Assembly (NCBI GenBank): GCA_964600075.1 | Contig: CAZRIE010000067.1 | Span: 1 to 23,199, forward strand | Length of the DNA: 23,199 nt | Origin: CAZRIE01 sp964600075 | GTDB taxonomy: Bacteria; Bacteroidota; Bacteroidia; Flavobacteriales; Flavobacteriaceae | Direction: 5' to 3' | Part shown: positions 9,094 to 17,549 of the stretch, piece by piece | Numbering within the stretch: the first letter of the stretch is position 1 | How the letters are laid out: every line of letters starts with the position of its first letter | Notes under the pieces: generated by a model | Told to the model about the DNA's origin: nothing | Seen by the model: only the letters and a program-made list of their open reading frames with translations | Databases searched by the model: none | Program-made: the position numbers and the translations under genes

Positions 9094-12000
9094 TTAAAAT
9101 TGAATTTCTTTCTTATCCTTTATTTGCCTAACATATTCACTAGGCACAACCCTGAACTGCTTCTTAAAACATTTTGAAAAATAGGAAGCGGTATTGAATC
9201 CTGTCTTGTACATAATCTCCTTAACCGATAAATCGCTCTTGTCAAAAAGTTGAATTGCTCGTTTTAGGCGAATATTCCTTATAAACTCACTTGAAGAAAG
9301 CCCCGTAATCTCCTTAAATTTCAAAAATAGATTGGTACGGCTATAGCCCATTTCTTTCACCATCATCTCTACGTTCAAGTCACTGTTCATCATATGTTTT
9401 TCGACTATCTCAATAGCCTGCTGCAAGAAAAGTTCATCGGCTGAGGTGACGGTCACTTCTTTGGGCTGTAAGTTAATCTCGCGATTGAAACGTTTGCGAA
9501 GATCATCTCGTTGCTTGATGATATTATTCAGCTTTAATTGTAACAATTCAATATCGAAAGGCTTTCTGATATAATCGTCAGCGCCGTGTTGTAGGCCTTG
9601 CAATTCACTCTCTTGAGACGATTTTGCTGTAATCATCAGGACAGGAATATGACTTGTAGCCGTTTTGGTCTTCACTTTTTGGCATAGTTCGATACCATCC
9701 ATAACCGGCATTACCACGTCTGTTAAGATAATATTGGGGATAACTTTCAAAGCAATTTCTAATCCTTCGGCTCCATTTTCGGCCTCATGAACCGTATACT
9801 CGCCATCTAAAGTGGCATTTATAAAGGACCGTATATCTGGATTATCGTCGACGACCAATAAAACTGGGAATTTTTGTCTGTCGCGCGACAAAGCACTATC
9901 CACAATTTCATCATTAAACCCAATAGCAAAAGATTCGGCTTCTGAAGAGCGCATAGTAAAATCGCCATCGTTTGCTTCTTTTATGGTAATGACCTCACTA
10001 TTTTCATATGCATTCCTGTACTTCGGAAGTGCCACGATAAAATTGGTCTCTTTATTGGGTTCACTGGTCACAGCAATGCTACCGAGATGCAGTTCGACCA
10101 AATTCTTTACAAAAGAAAGACCTATGCCCGCACCGCTAAGATTCTTTTGATTCTTATCCCGTTTTACATAAAATCGCTCGAAAATTTGTAGCAAACTATC
10201 CTCAGGAATGCCTGAACCCGAATCTTTCACCTGAATTATTACATAATTTGATATGTCGTAATGCAATTGCGGCAAATCGACCCCAGAATAATCTTTTCCT
10301 TTGGAAATATCTACACGTATTCTTCCTTGATTAGGAGTAAATTTAAAAGCATTGGAAAGCAAATTGTTTATGATTTTTTCAAGGGCATCATGATCAAAAC
10401 ATGTCAATAAACGTTTATCGGACGAACTAACTTCAAAATCTATGAAACGCTTATGCGCAAGAAACTGAAAGGGTTCACATACCTCTCTTATAAACTCGGT
10501 AATATTACTGTTGCGTACAACCAACCGCATTTTACCCTGCCCCATTATTCTGAAATCCAAAAGCTGATTTACGAGGCGCATGAGGTAATCGGCATTTTTT
10601 TGCATAAGGCCATATTGCTCTTTTACCTTGTCAAATTTTAAGACATCCCCTTTTTTCTGTAAATAATCTAATGGCCCCTTTAGCAAAGTGAGCGGCGTTC
10701 TAAACTCGTGTGAAATGTTGGTAAAAAACTCTAGTTTCATCCGTTGCATCTCTTCAGATTTTTCCTTTTCCAAATGCTCCAGTTCCAATTGATGTTTTTC
10801 TGTGGTACGAATGAACGTATACCTCCAGAAAAGCCAAAGCAGGCCCATAACAAAAAGACAATAAAGGGCATAGGCTATATTGGTTCTCCAAAATGGGGGT
10901 ATGACCTCTATGGTTATTTCAGACGGTGTGGTATCCCAAACACCATCGTTGTTCGAGGCCTTAACCTTGAATGTGTATGATCCCGGCTCGAGATTGGTAT
11001 AGGTGGCAAACCTTTTGTTCGAGGTGGTCTGAATCCAATCTTCGTCAAAACCCTGCAGGGTATAGGCAAATTTATTTTTAGAAGGTGCTGCATAGTGCAA
11101 AGCGGCAAATTCAAATGCAAAGCTATTCTCCTTATATTTCAACTTGAGTTTTTCGGTGGTATTGATACTTTGTTCTAAAATAGGACGGCCATGCAATTCT
11201 TTACCGATTTCAACAGGATTATTAAAAATCGAAAAATTGGTAACTACCGTCTCCGCTTCTATGGTATTTTCTACAATATTTTCAGGGTAGAAAGCGTTGA
11301 AACCATTGATGCCACCAAAAAGCATCTCACCATCTTCACGTTTGAAACATGCCAATTCTTGAAATTCGCTACTTTGAAGGCCGTCATAGACATCATAGTT
11401 TTTAAAATTCTTTTTCTCGACATCGAACCTTGAAAGCCCTTGGTTGGTAGAGAGCCAAAGATTGCCATTACTTTCTTCCAAAATGCCTTTGATGACGTTG
11501 TTGGGCAGCCCATCTTTGTCCGAATAAGAAACGAAACTCCCTGATGCCTCATTTTCACCAGGAATAAATTGGTTGATCCCGCCTCCAAAAGTACCCACCC
11601 AAAAATCTCCCTTTTCGCTCTCGAATAAGGATAGTATATAATTATGGCTTATTGAATTGATATCTTCCGTTCGATTTTTATAAATAGTAAATTTTGGCCA
11701 CGTCTTAATACTTTCATTCTGGGAAAGTCTGCATAGTCCGTCGCCGGTTGCGAACCACATATTTCCGTTCTTATCCTCATAAATGTTTCTAATAATATCA
11801 CTTGAAATTGAGTTGACATCTTCGGGAAGATGCATGAAAACATCTTTGTTGTATTTTCCAATGGTATCGTTCGGAATCCATCGATGCACACCACCTCCGT
11901 ATGTGCCGATCCAAATGTTTTCCCTGGAATCTTTTAAAATACTGAAAACACTGTGCTTAATGTCTTCAAAAGTGGTAAGGCTTTTTTTGATATCGGTACT

Positions 12001-13341
12001 GGGGTTGGTTATATCCAATTGAAAAAGTCCAGGAGTACTTTCAGCACCTATCAAAAGTATTTTTTTGTTACCCTGCTCGACTTCATAAATAGCAAAGGCT
12101 CTTGAAATCTCTTGAAAATGTTCAAACCCAGAGTATTTACCATTGTCATTTTTTGCGGTGAGCATGTTGAGGCCGCCGCCCTCTGTACCTATCCATAAGG
12201 TTCCGTTACTATCCTCGTACATAGCCCTTATTTTGTCATAGCTCAAACTGTTGGGGTCTGATGTTTTCCGTAAATGACGGAATTGCTTTCCTACTGGGTC
12301 ATATTTGTTAAGCCCACCACCATTGGTGCCGATCCAGATAATTCCCGTTCTATCCATATATATGGATTTTATAATATTTTTGCTGATGCTACCTGAATTT
12401 CTTGGGTCGTATGTAAAACGCTCGATTAATTTGGGAGCCTTTTGATTCGGAAAATTCTCGAATAAGTATAATCCGTTATTGGTACCTGCCCAAAGATGAT
12501 TGTTCTTATCAAGTACTAGCGCATTGAAATGCCCATCTTCTAACTTATGGGCTTTCTCCGAACCTTTTTGGTAATAAAGTCCATCTTCAGTACCTATAAA
12601 GAGGCGACCTGATATGTCTTCTACTATACATCGTACGGTAACTTTCGGCAGACCGATACCCTCATTTACCAGCCTGAAATAGTTGTTGCCTTTCGGGTCT
12701 CGTGCTAATTTATACAGGCCTCCAGGCCCGCCTACCAGCAGTTGATTTCTCGAATCTTCATAAATTGCATAAATCGATTTTCCGTCCCACCCGGTAATAA
12801 AAGGTTCTTGTTCAGAGTTAAAGCGTTGAAATTCTAAATTTTGCGAACCCTTTTCTAGATCTAACATATTAAGACCTTCATTGGTTCCAATCCAAAGTCG
12901 ATTCTTACTATCCTTGTAGAGAATGGAAATATGATCGTTATCCAAACTTTTGGTATTTCCTTTTTCGTACCTAAACGCAGTAAAGGTCTCGGTGGTACGA
13001 TCAAAATAATTCAGCCCGCTTCCCGTGGTTCCAATCCAAAGATTGTCATCTTCGTCTCCGACAATAGTATAAATCAAATTGCTGTTAATATTCGATAATT
13101 TATTACTATCGGGATTGTATACCGTAAATTCGTATCCATCATATTTATTAAGACCATCGTGGGTGCCAAACCACATAAAACCCTGCTTATCTTGATATAT
13201 ACAATTGATATCACTCTGGGACAAACCTTCTTCAGCGGTGATATGATCGAATACTATATTTTCTTGGGAATAAGAAACACCACATGCAGCTAAAATTAGC
13301 ATGAGATGAAGTATTGGTCTTGTCCGTTTAGGTATAAACAA
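9094..13341 (-). CDS. Hybrid two-component system sensor/regulator (HTCS)
   Basis: The 1415-residue one-protein signalling system has an N-terminal signal peptide and then about 14 Reg_prop blades (WFGTHDGLNKYDG, WIGTNEGLNMLD, WIGTYGGGVHRW and others) that fit two seven-bladed propellers. A Y_Y_Y domain follows (about 745-810), then one membrane helix (about 820-843), HisKA with phospho-acceptor H878 in ISHEFRTP, and HATPase with NNLLSNAFKFTP near 990 and GAGIGLSF near 1070. The receiver domain has phospho-acceptor D1208 in LTDVVMPVMDG. The last ~110 residues are a C-terminal AraC-type HTH. HTCS proteins sense oligosaccharides in the periplasm and activate polysaccharide-utilisation genes. 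The start appears to be TTG at 13341: no ATG lies between it and the upstream in-frame stop, and it gives a positively charged leader (KRTR) that the next ATG (Met14) lacks. It heads the HTCS-sulfatase-Nif3 cluster. The ligand is unknown. Confidence 0.95.
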   Translation of the reverse strand: MFIPKRTRPILHLMLILAACGVSYSQENIVFDHITAEEGLSQSDINCIYQDKQGFMWFGTHDGLNKYDGYEFTVYNPDSNKLSNINSNLIYTIVGDEDDNLWIGTTGSGLNYFDRTTETFTAFRYEKGNTKSLDNDHISILYKDSKNRLWIGTNEGLNMLDLEKGSQNLEFQRFNSEQEPFITGWDGKSIYAIYEDSRNQLLVGGPGGLYKLARDPKGNNYFRLVNEGIGLPKVTVRCIVEDISGRLFIGTEDGLYYQKGSEKAHKLEDGHFNALVLDKNNHLWAGTNNGLYLFENFPNQKAPKLIERFTYDPRNSGSISKNIIKSIYMDRTGIIWIGTNGGGLNKYDPVGKQFRHLRKTSDPNSLSYDKIRAMYEDSNGTLWIGTEGGGLNMLTAKNDNGKYSGFEHFQEISRAFAIYEVEQGNKKILLIGAESTPGLFQLDITNPSTDIKKSLTTFEDIKHSVFSILKDSRENIWIGTYGGGVHRWIPNDTIGKYNKDVFMHLPEDVNSISSDIIRNIYEDKNGNMWFATGDGLCRLSQNESIKTWPKFTIYKNRTEDINSISHNYILSLFESEKGDFWVGTFGGGINQFIPGENEASGSFVSYSDKDGLPNNVIKGILEESNGNLWLSTNQGLSRFDVEKKNFKNYDVYDGLQSSEFQELACFKREDGEMLFGGINGFNAFYPENIVENTIEAETVVTNFSIFNNPVEIGKELHGRPILEQSINTTEKLKLKYKENSFAFEFAALHYAAPSKNKFAYTLQGFDEDWIQTTSNKRFATYTNLEPGSYTFKVKASNNDGVWDTTPSEITIEVIPPFWRTNIAYALYCLFVMGLLWLFWRYTFIRTTEKHQLELEHLEKEKSEEMQRMKLEFFTNISHEFRTPLTLLKGPLDYLQKKGDVLKFDKVKEQYGLMQKNADYLMRLVNQLLDFRIMGQGKMRLVVRNSNITEFIREVCEPFQFLAHKRFIDFEVSSSDKRLLTCFDHDALEKIINNLLSNAFKFTPNQGRIRVDISKGKDYSGVDLPQLHYDISNYVIIQVKDSGSGIPEDSLLQIFERFYVKRDKNQKNLSGAGIGLSFVKNLVELHLGSIAVTSEPNKETNFIVALPKYRNAYENSEVITIKEANDGDFTMRSSEAESFAIGFNDEIVDSALSRDRQKFPVLLVVDDNPDIRSFINATLDGEYTVHEAENGAEGLEIALKVIPNIILTDVVMPVMDGIELCQKVKTKTATSHIPVLMITAKSSQESELQGLQHGADDYIRKPFDIELLQLKLNNIIKQRDDLRKRFNREINLQPKEVTVTSADELFLQQAIEIVEKHMMNSDLNVEMMVKEMGYSRTNLFLKFKEITGLSSSEFIRNIRLKRAIQLFDKSDLSVKEIMYKTGFNTASYFSKCFKKQFRVVPSEYVRQIKDKKEIQF

Positions 13342-13719
13342 AATAATTTTCAGTTGTCTATTAAATTACATTTGAAACATTGAACTCGTCTTGAGTTATT
13401 CTCTTACCTGTACCCAATACTTCGTGGTCCTATTTTTACGATTTATTTTCGTCTCATCATAGACCCAAATTCTCTCTAGACATGCAACTCTAAAAAAGCT
13501 ATAGTTGAACCACCCCGAGGTAGTGTATAGAGGAATTCAATAATTGAAGATGGTATGTAAAAAAACATAAATATCTTAACTTTTATTCAAATATGTTCAA
13601 GTTTTTCGGATTATAAACAACCTGCGAAATTGATTATTCAAACAAGACAGGAACAAAGATGCAGCTTACTTAAAACATATAAAATCTTAGTTGTTCAGTT
13701 ATGAAATAGGTTTATATGG
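13342..13719. other. 378-base non-coding region upstream of the HTCS gene
   Basis: The region separates the HTCS start from the stop of the FAH-family gene. It holds the second REP-like copy (13512-13538) and a small palindrome, AACTC-GTCTT-GAGTT (13383-13397), about 42 bases upstream of the HTCS start. On the minus strand there is a short open frame of about 45 codons ending at 13396-13398. No exact TAnnTTTG box was found for the HTCS gene. The left half presumably carries its promoter. No RNA gene was recognised. Confidence 0.6.
13512..13538. repeat. REP-like repeat, copy 2 (degenerate)
   Basis: The sequence begins ACCCCGAGG, has a 10-base middle, and ends AGGAATTC, with the same spacing as the copy at 16-42. 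The middle differs at five of ten positions, so the hairpin seen in copy 1 is largely lost here. A decayed copy lying between two unrelated genes fits an old dispersed repeat better than a regulatory site. Confidence 0.5.
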
Positions 13720-14553
13720 CTATTGACCAACGAAATTCACCAAGGTTCCTATGCGATCAATACTGATATGAACTTCATCGCCGACATTTAGTGTAAACTC
13801 ATCTGGAGGAATAATTCCTGTTCCTGTCATTAAAAAACAACCGTTCGGAAAATCGCACTCCCTAAAAAGATATTCGACCAATTCACTATGCTTTCGTTTC
13901 ATCTGACTAATGGCAATTTTATCTTGAAATACTTGACTACCACCCCTTAAAATTTCAAGTTCGATAGCCGTATCGGGGCTTATCGGTTTACCTGGCACGT
14001 AGATACAGGGGCCGAGGCCAGCACAGCCTGTATAGGTTTTCGCCTGCGGAAGGTATAACGGATTTTCACCTTCTATACTTCGAGAACTCATATCGTTACC
14101 GATAGTATACCCTTCAATGGCACCTTTTGAGCTAATAAAAAGAGTGAGCTCGGGTTCAGGAACATCCCACCCAGAATCTTTTCGGATACGCACGGTTCCG
14201 CCCGGCCCTACCGTTCGTTGCGGGGTCGCCTTGAAAAATAACTCAGGGCGGTCAGCGTCATACACCCTATCGTAAAAAGTGCCTCCACCTGCTTTTTTCG
14301 ATTCTTCCATACGAGCTTCTTTACTACGCATATAAGTTACGCCCGACGCCCAGATTTCTTGAGAACCCATAGGCACTACTAAATTATCGGAAATAACCTG
14401 GTCACCTGAAACGGCTAAATCTTTTATGTCATTTTGTAGGGCCTGGAAAAGATTTTCTCGATTAAGAAATGCATCCCAATTTTCAACATTCTTTATGTAG
14501 TTTTTTCCTTCGTCGCTTATAATTGCGCCTCGGGTGGTTCTATAGATTTTCAT
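13720..14553 (-). CDS. FAH-family enzyme, 2-keto-3-deoxy-acid dehydratase/hydrolase type
   Basis: The 277-residue protein has the fumarylacetoacetate hydrolase fold. The segment ELFFKATPQRTVGPGG is followed by SGWDVPEPELTLFI, with E133 and E135; GYTIGNDMSSR supplies D154 and AKTYTGCAGLGP supplies K172. The E-x-E plus D pattern is the family's divalent-metal site. The WDVPEPEL form and the length are closest in my memory to 2-keto-3-deoxy-D-arabinonate (pentonate) dehydratases, and less to fumarylpyruvate or acylpyruvate hydrolases. In the non-phosphorylating L-fucose and L-rhamnose routes a related FAH enzyme cleaves a diketo-deoxy acid, so that is an alternative. It is cytoplasmic, with no leader. 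It is divergent from the SDR-uxuA pair across 121 bases, which suggests shared control and a role in acid-sugar catabolism. The exact substrate is not determined. Confidence 0.85.
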   Translation of the reverse strand: MKIYRTTRGAIISDEGKNYIKNVENWDAFLNRENLFQALQNDIKDLAVSGDQVISDNLVVPMGSQEIWASGVTYMRSKEARMEESKKAGGGTFYDRVYDADRPELFFKATPQRTVGPGGTVRIRKDSGWDVPEPELTLFISSKGAIEGYTIGNDMSSRSIEGENPLYLPQAKTYTGCAGLGPCIYVPGKPISPDTAIELEILRGGSQVFQDKIAISQMKRKHSELVEYLFRECDFPNGCFLMTGTGIIPPDEFTLNVGDEVHISIDRIGTLVNFVGQ

Positions 14554-14674
14554 AATATAATCTTTGTCATTTTGTTAAGTTAAAAGTAAAGTTTTTTTAT
14601 CGCTTTTTATACCCTATTCTTACTCCTTCAGTTTTAAACGATATTGTTTTATCTTCGGCCTTCAAACCATACGA

Positions 14675-15490
14675 ATGAAAAATAGGTTCGGCATCGAAAA
14701 TAAGGTTGCCATAATTACAGGCGCAAGCGGTTCTCTTGCGGGAAGCGTAGCAAAAAGTTTTGCGCGTGCAGGTGTCAAACTAGCCCTATTAAGTAGAAAA
14801 GAGTCTTCCCTGAACGAGCTATTATCTGAGATAGAAAGTATCGGAGGATATGCCAAAGCCTATGAGGCAGACATACTTGATGAGTCTTCTTTGAATATCA
14901 CAAAAAGCAAAATTATAGCCGATTTTGGAAGGATTGACATTCTATTGAATATCGCCGGCGGTAATCTCTCAGGCGCCACGGTCCCCCTTGACAAAACACT
15001 TTTTGACCTTTCGATAGATGGCTTTAAAAAAGTAACGGATCTTAACCTGAACGGTACCGTGATTCCGTCACTGGTGTTCGGTAAAACCATGGCAGAACAA
15101 AAAGAAGGCGTTATCTTAAATTATTCTTCCATGGCCGTTGGCCGTGCTATCACCAGGGTGGCTGGTTATTCAGCCTCAAAGGCCGCGATGGAAAACTTCA
15201 CAAGGTGGATGGCCGTAGAGATGGCGTTAAAATTTGGCGAAGGAATCCGGGTCAATGCGATAGCCCCCGGGTTTTTTATTGGCAAACAAAATAAAGCGCT
15301 GTTGACCAATGATAACGGCACATATACGGAGCGAGGTGAAAATATCATCAAAAACACCCCAATGGATCGCTTTGGAGACATATCGGAACTGAACGGAGCA
15401 ATCCATTTTTTGTGCAGTGATGCGGCCAAATTTATCACGGGTGCGGTGCTACCCGTAGATGGTGGGTTTAGTGCGTTTAGTGGGGTTTGA
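14675..15490 (+). CDS. SDR-type D-mannonate oxidoreductase (fructuronate reductase)
   Basis: The 271-residue short-chain dehydrogenase has the cofactor motif TGASGSLAG (15-23), NIAGG (92-96), catalytic serine around 151-152, and YSASK (Y165, K169). The region after the active site, ending in NAIAPGFFIGKQNKALLTND and with the downstream TYTERGENIIKNTPMDRFG, is characteristic of the SDR family that replaces UxuB in many Bacteroidota and Firmicutes. It reduces D-fructuronate to D-mannonate with NAD(P)H. The next gene is uxuA, the following step of the same pathway, 114 bases downstream on the same strand, which supports the assignment strongly. The first glycine-rich loop reads GASGSLAG instead of the GGGGVLG I expect for this group, a minor variation. 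The ATG at 14675 gives a standard N-terminus. Confidence 0.9.
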   Translation: MKNRFGIENKVAIITGASGSLAGSVAKSFARAGVKLALLSRKESSLNELLSEIESIGGYAKAYEADILDESSLNITKSKIIADFGRIDILLNIAGGNLSGATVPLDKTLFDLSIDGFKKVTDLNLNGTVIPSLVFGKTMAEQKEGVILNYSSMAVGRAITRVAGYSASKAAMENFTRWMAVEMALKFGEGIRVNAIAPGFFIGKQNKALLTNDNGTYTERGENIIKNTPMDRFGDISELNGAIHFLCSDAAKFITGAVLPVDGGFSAFSGV

Positions 15491-15577
15491 GATTTGAGAT
15501 TTCAAAAATCCAAACGCCATCTGCAACTATAAATATATAGCTATTTTAAACTATCAATTATTAGAATCCGATACTTA

Positions 15578-15585
15578 TAATTTTG
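15578..15585 (+). promoter_or_regulatory. Possible -7 box upstream of uxuA
   Basis: TAATTTTG exactly matches the Bacteroidota TAnnTTTG consensus and lies 19 bases before the uxuA ATG. No TTG sits at the proper -33 distance, and the implied leader would be very short. It may be chance in an AT-rich gap. If real, uxuA could be transcribed separately from the upstream SDR gene. Confidence 0.3.
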
Positions 15586-15604
15586 AATTTTCACGAAGTA
15601 AATT

Positions 15605-16807
15605 ATGAAACATACATGGCGATGGTATGGGCCCAGTGATCCGGTGAGTCTGCAAGATATCAAGCAAACAGGTGCCACTGGAATCGTTACCGCTTTGCAC
15701 CATATTGCAAACGGAGAGGTCTGGCCAGTCACCGAAATTGAAAAACGAAAAAAGCATCTCGAAGAAAACGGACTTATTTGGTCAGTAGTAGAGTCACTGC
15801 CTATTCACGAAGATATCAAGACGCAAAAGGGCGATTACAAGAGCCATATCGAAAATTATAAGCAAAGCCTTAGAAACCTTGCGGCCTGTAATGTCAATGT
15901 AGTTTGTTACAATTTTATGCCCGTTTTGGATTGGACACGCACCAGTCTCAATTATCAAGTCGCCGATGATTCAAAAGCCTTGGCATTTGAATTTAATGCC
16001 TTAGCAGCTTTTGACCTCTTTATTTTAAAGCGACCCAATGCCGAAAACACCTATTCTGATGTCGAAATCAAAACGGTTAAAGAGCGTTTCGACGGTATGT
16101 CGGAAAATGATATCTGGGAATTGGTCAAAACTATTATTGCGGGCCTTCCCGGCTCTTCAGAGGGCTATCCAGTGCCTGAAAAGGGATATGATTTAAGTAA
16201 ATTTCAAAAAATACTAGATACGTACGACGGTATCGGGGAAGACGAAATGCGAAATAGTCTGGTATATTTTTTGCAGGAAGTTGTACCTGTGGCCGAAGAA
16301 AATGGTGTGTTACTATGCATCCATCCCGATGACCCACCGTTTTCTATTTTAGGATTGCCCCGTATTATGGGAACGGAAGCCGACTACGCGCATATTTTCG
16401 ACCAGGTAAAATCTATTCACAACGGTTTTACTTTTTGTACCGGTTCTTTGGCGGCAAGAGCAGATAACAATATTGTTGGTATGTTCGAAAGATTTGCCGA
16501 CCGAGTCCATTTTCTACATTTAAGAAGTACGAAACGTGATGGAAAGGGCAATTTTTATGAAGCCAATCATCTAGAGGGAGACGTGCCCATGTACAATCTA
16601 CTAAGAAAAATACTAGAGGAACAAAAGAGGAGAAAGGAAACAGGTAGAAAAGATTTCATGATTCCGATGCGACCAGATCATGGGCATCAAATGTTGGATG
16701 ACCTACATAAAAAAACAAACCCCGGTTATTCGGCTATTGGCCGCTTACGCGGTTTAGCAGAATTACGGGGATTGGAAATGGGAATTCGAAAATCGTTTTT
16801 CGAGTAG
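15605..16807 (+). CDS. uxuA: Mannonate dehydratase
   Basis: The 400-residue protein opens with MKHTWRWYGPSDPVSLQDI, the typical UxuA start. UxuA has a TIM-barrel fold and dehydrates D-mannonate to 2-keto-3-deoxygluconate using a divalent metal. The metal-site residues are visible in order: H240 (CIHPDDPP), C278 (FCTGS), H305 (HFLHLRS) and D358 (MRPDHGHQ). Length and C-terminal GLAELRGLEMGI are normal for the family. It is cytoplasmic. The upstream SDR makes its substrate, and the convergent kdgK-kdgA pair on the other strand consumes its product. Its stop lies only 3 bases from the kdgA stop. Confidence 0.98.
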   Translation: MKHTWRWYGPSDPVSLQDIKQTGATGIVTALHHIANGEVWPVTEIEKRKKHLEENGLIWSVVESLPIHEDIKTQKGDYKSHIENYKQSLRNLAACNVNVVCYNFMPVLDWTRTSLNYQVADDSKALAFEFNALAAFDLFILKRPNAENTYSDVEIKTVKERFDGMSENDIWELVKTIIAGLPGSSEGYPVPEKGYDLSKFQKILDTYDGIGEDEMRNSLVYFLQEVVPVAEENGVLLCIHPDDPPFSILGLPRIMGTEADYAHIFDQVKSIHNGFTFCTGSLAARADNNIVGMFERFADRVHFLHLRSTKRDGKGNFYEANHLEGDVPMYNLLRKILEEQKRRKETGRKDFMIPMRPDHGHQMLDDLHKKTNPGYSAIGRLRGLAELRGLEMGIRKSFFE

Positions 16808-16810
16808 CTT

Positions 16811-17479
16811 CTAGCTTCTTAGTCTTTTAATCAGAGCCAAAGTGTCTTTGACCCGAGCTTCAAGACCTGCGTAGTCTTTATTTGCAAGTATATCTTTACT
16901 GATTAACTGTGAGCCCATACCTACGCACGTAACACCAGCGCCAAACCAACCTTTCAAATTTTCTTCCTCAGTACTAACGCCTCCGGTCGGCATAATGCTG
17001 GTCCACGGTTGTGGGCCTTTAATTGCCTTTACAAAACCGGGGCCATAGGTATCGCCAGGGAAGAGTTTTATGATTTCGCAGCCAAGTTCTTCCGCTCTAT
17101 TAATTTCAGTTAAGGTACCGCAACCTGGTGACCAAAGCACTTTTCTTCGATTACAGGCAATAGCGATGTCTTCGCGCAAAGTGGGGGTTACGATAAAATT
17201 GGCACCCATTTGCATAAACATACTGGCCGCTCCCGCATCGGTAATAGAACCTACACCCATTATCATTCCGGGTAATTCTTTCAAGGAATATTTGTTCAGT
17301 TCTAAAAATACTTCGAAAGCGAAATCTCCGCGGGCAGTAAATTCAATCAACCTAGCACCGCCATCATAGCATGCCTTGAGTACTTTCTTGCCCAGCTCGA
17401 TGTCCGCATGATAAAATAAGGGTACCATACCGGTTTCCTTCATTACTGCTGCTACTTCAATTCTTGAGTATTTGGCCAT
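16811..17479 (-). CDS. kdgA: KDPG aldolase (Eda family)
   Basis: The 222-residue class I aldolase has the Schiff-base lysine K138 in EIIKLFPGD, and E46 and R50 in LIEFTARGD, which match the catalytic Glu and phosphate-side Arg of the family. FIVTPTLRED and SPGCGTLTE are further Eda hallmarks. It cleaves 2-keto-3-deoxy-6-phosphogluconate to pyruvate and glyceraldehyde-3-phosphate in the cytoplasm. It lies 70 bases downstream of kdgK on the same strand, so the two form an operon that carries out the last two steps. Some relatives act on KDPGal, but with UxuA nearby KDPG is the simplest substrate. Confidence 0.95.
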   Translation of the reverse strand: MAKYSRIEVAAVMKETGMVPLFYHADIELGKKVLKACYDGGARLIEFTARGDFAFEVFLELNKYSLKELPGMIMGVGSITDAGAASMFMQMGANFIVTPTLREDIAIACNRRKVLWSPGCGTLTEINRAEELGCEIIKLFPGDTYGPGFVKAIKGPQPWTSIMPTGGVSTEEENLKGWFGAGVTCVGMGSQLISKDILANKDYAGLEARVKDTLALIKRLRS

Positions 17480-17549
17480 TTTATATTGTTTAAGATTTCT
17501 GTGGTTTCAGGTTCAAAGGAGAAGCCTTATTTTAGTTTCTAAATTGAAA

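Noticed and set aside
9812..10150. 112-codon plus-strand open frame inside the HTCS gene
   Set aside because: It is antisense to the kinase/receiver linker region and has a low-complexity serine-rich translation with no domain.
15486..15510. Repeated GAGATTT and small GATTT/AAATC hairpin after the SDR stop
   Set aside because: The stem is 5 bp of mostly A-T and the repeat has only two units, so it is expected by chance in AT-rich DNA.
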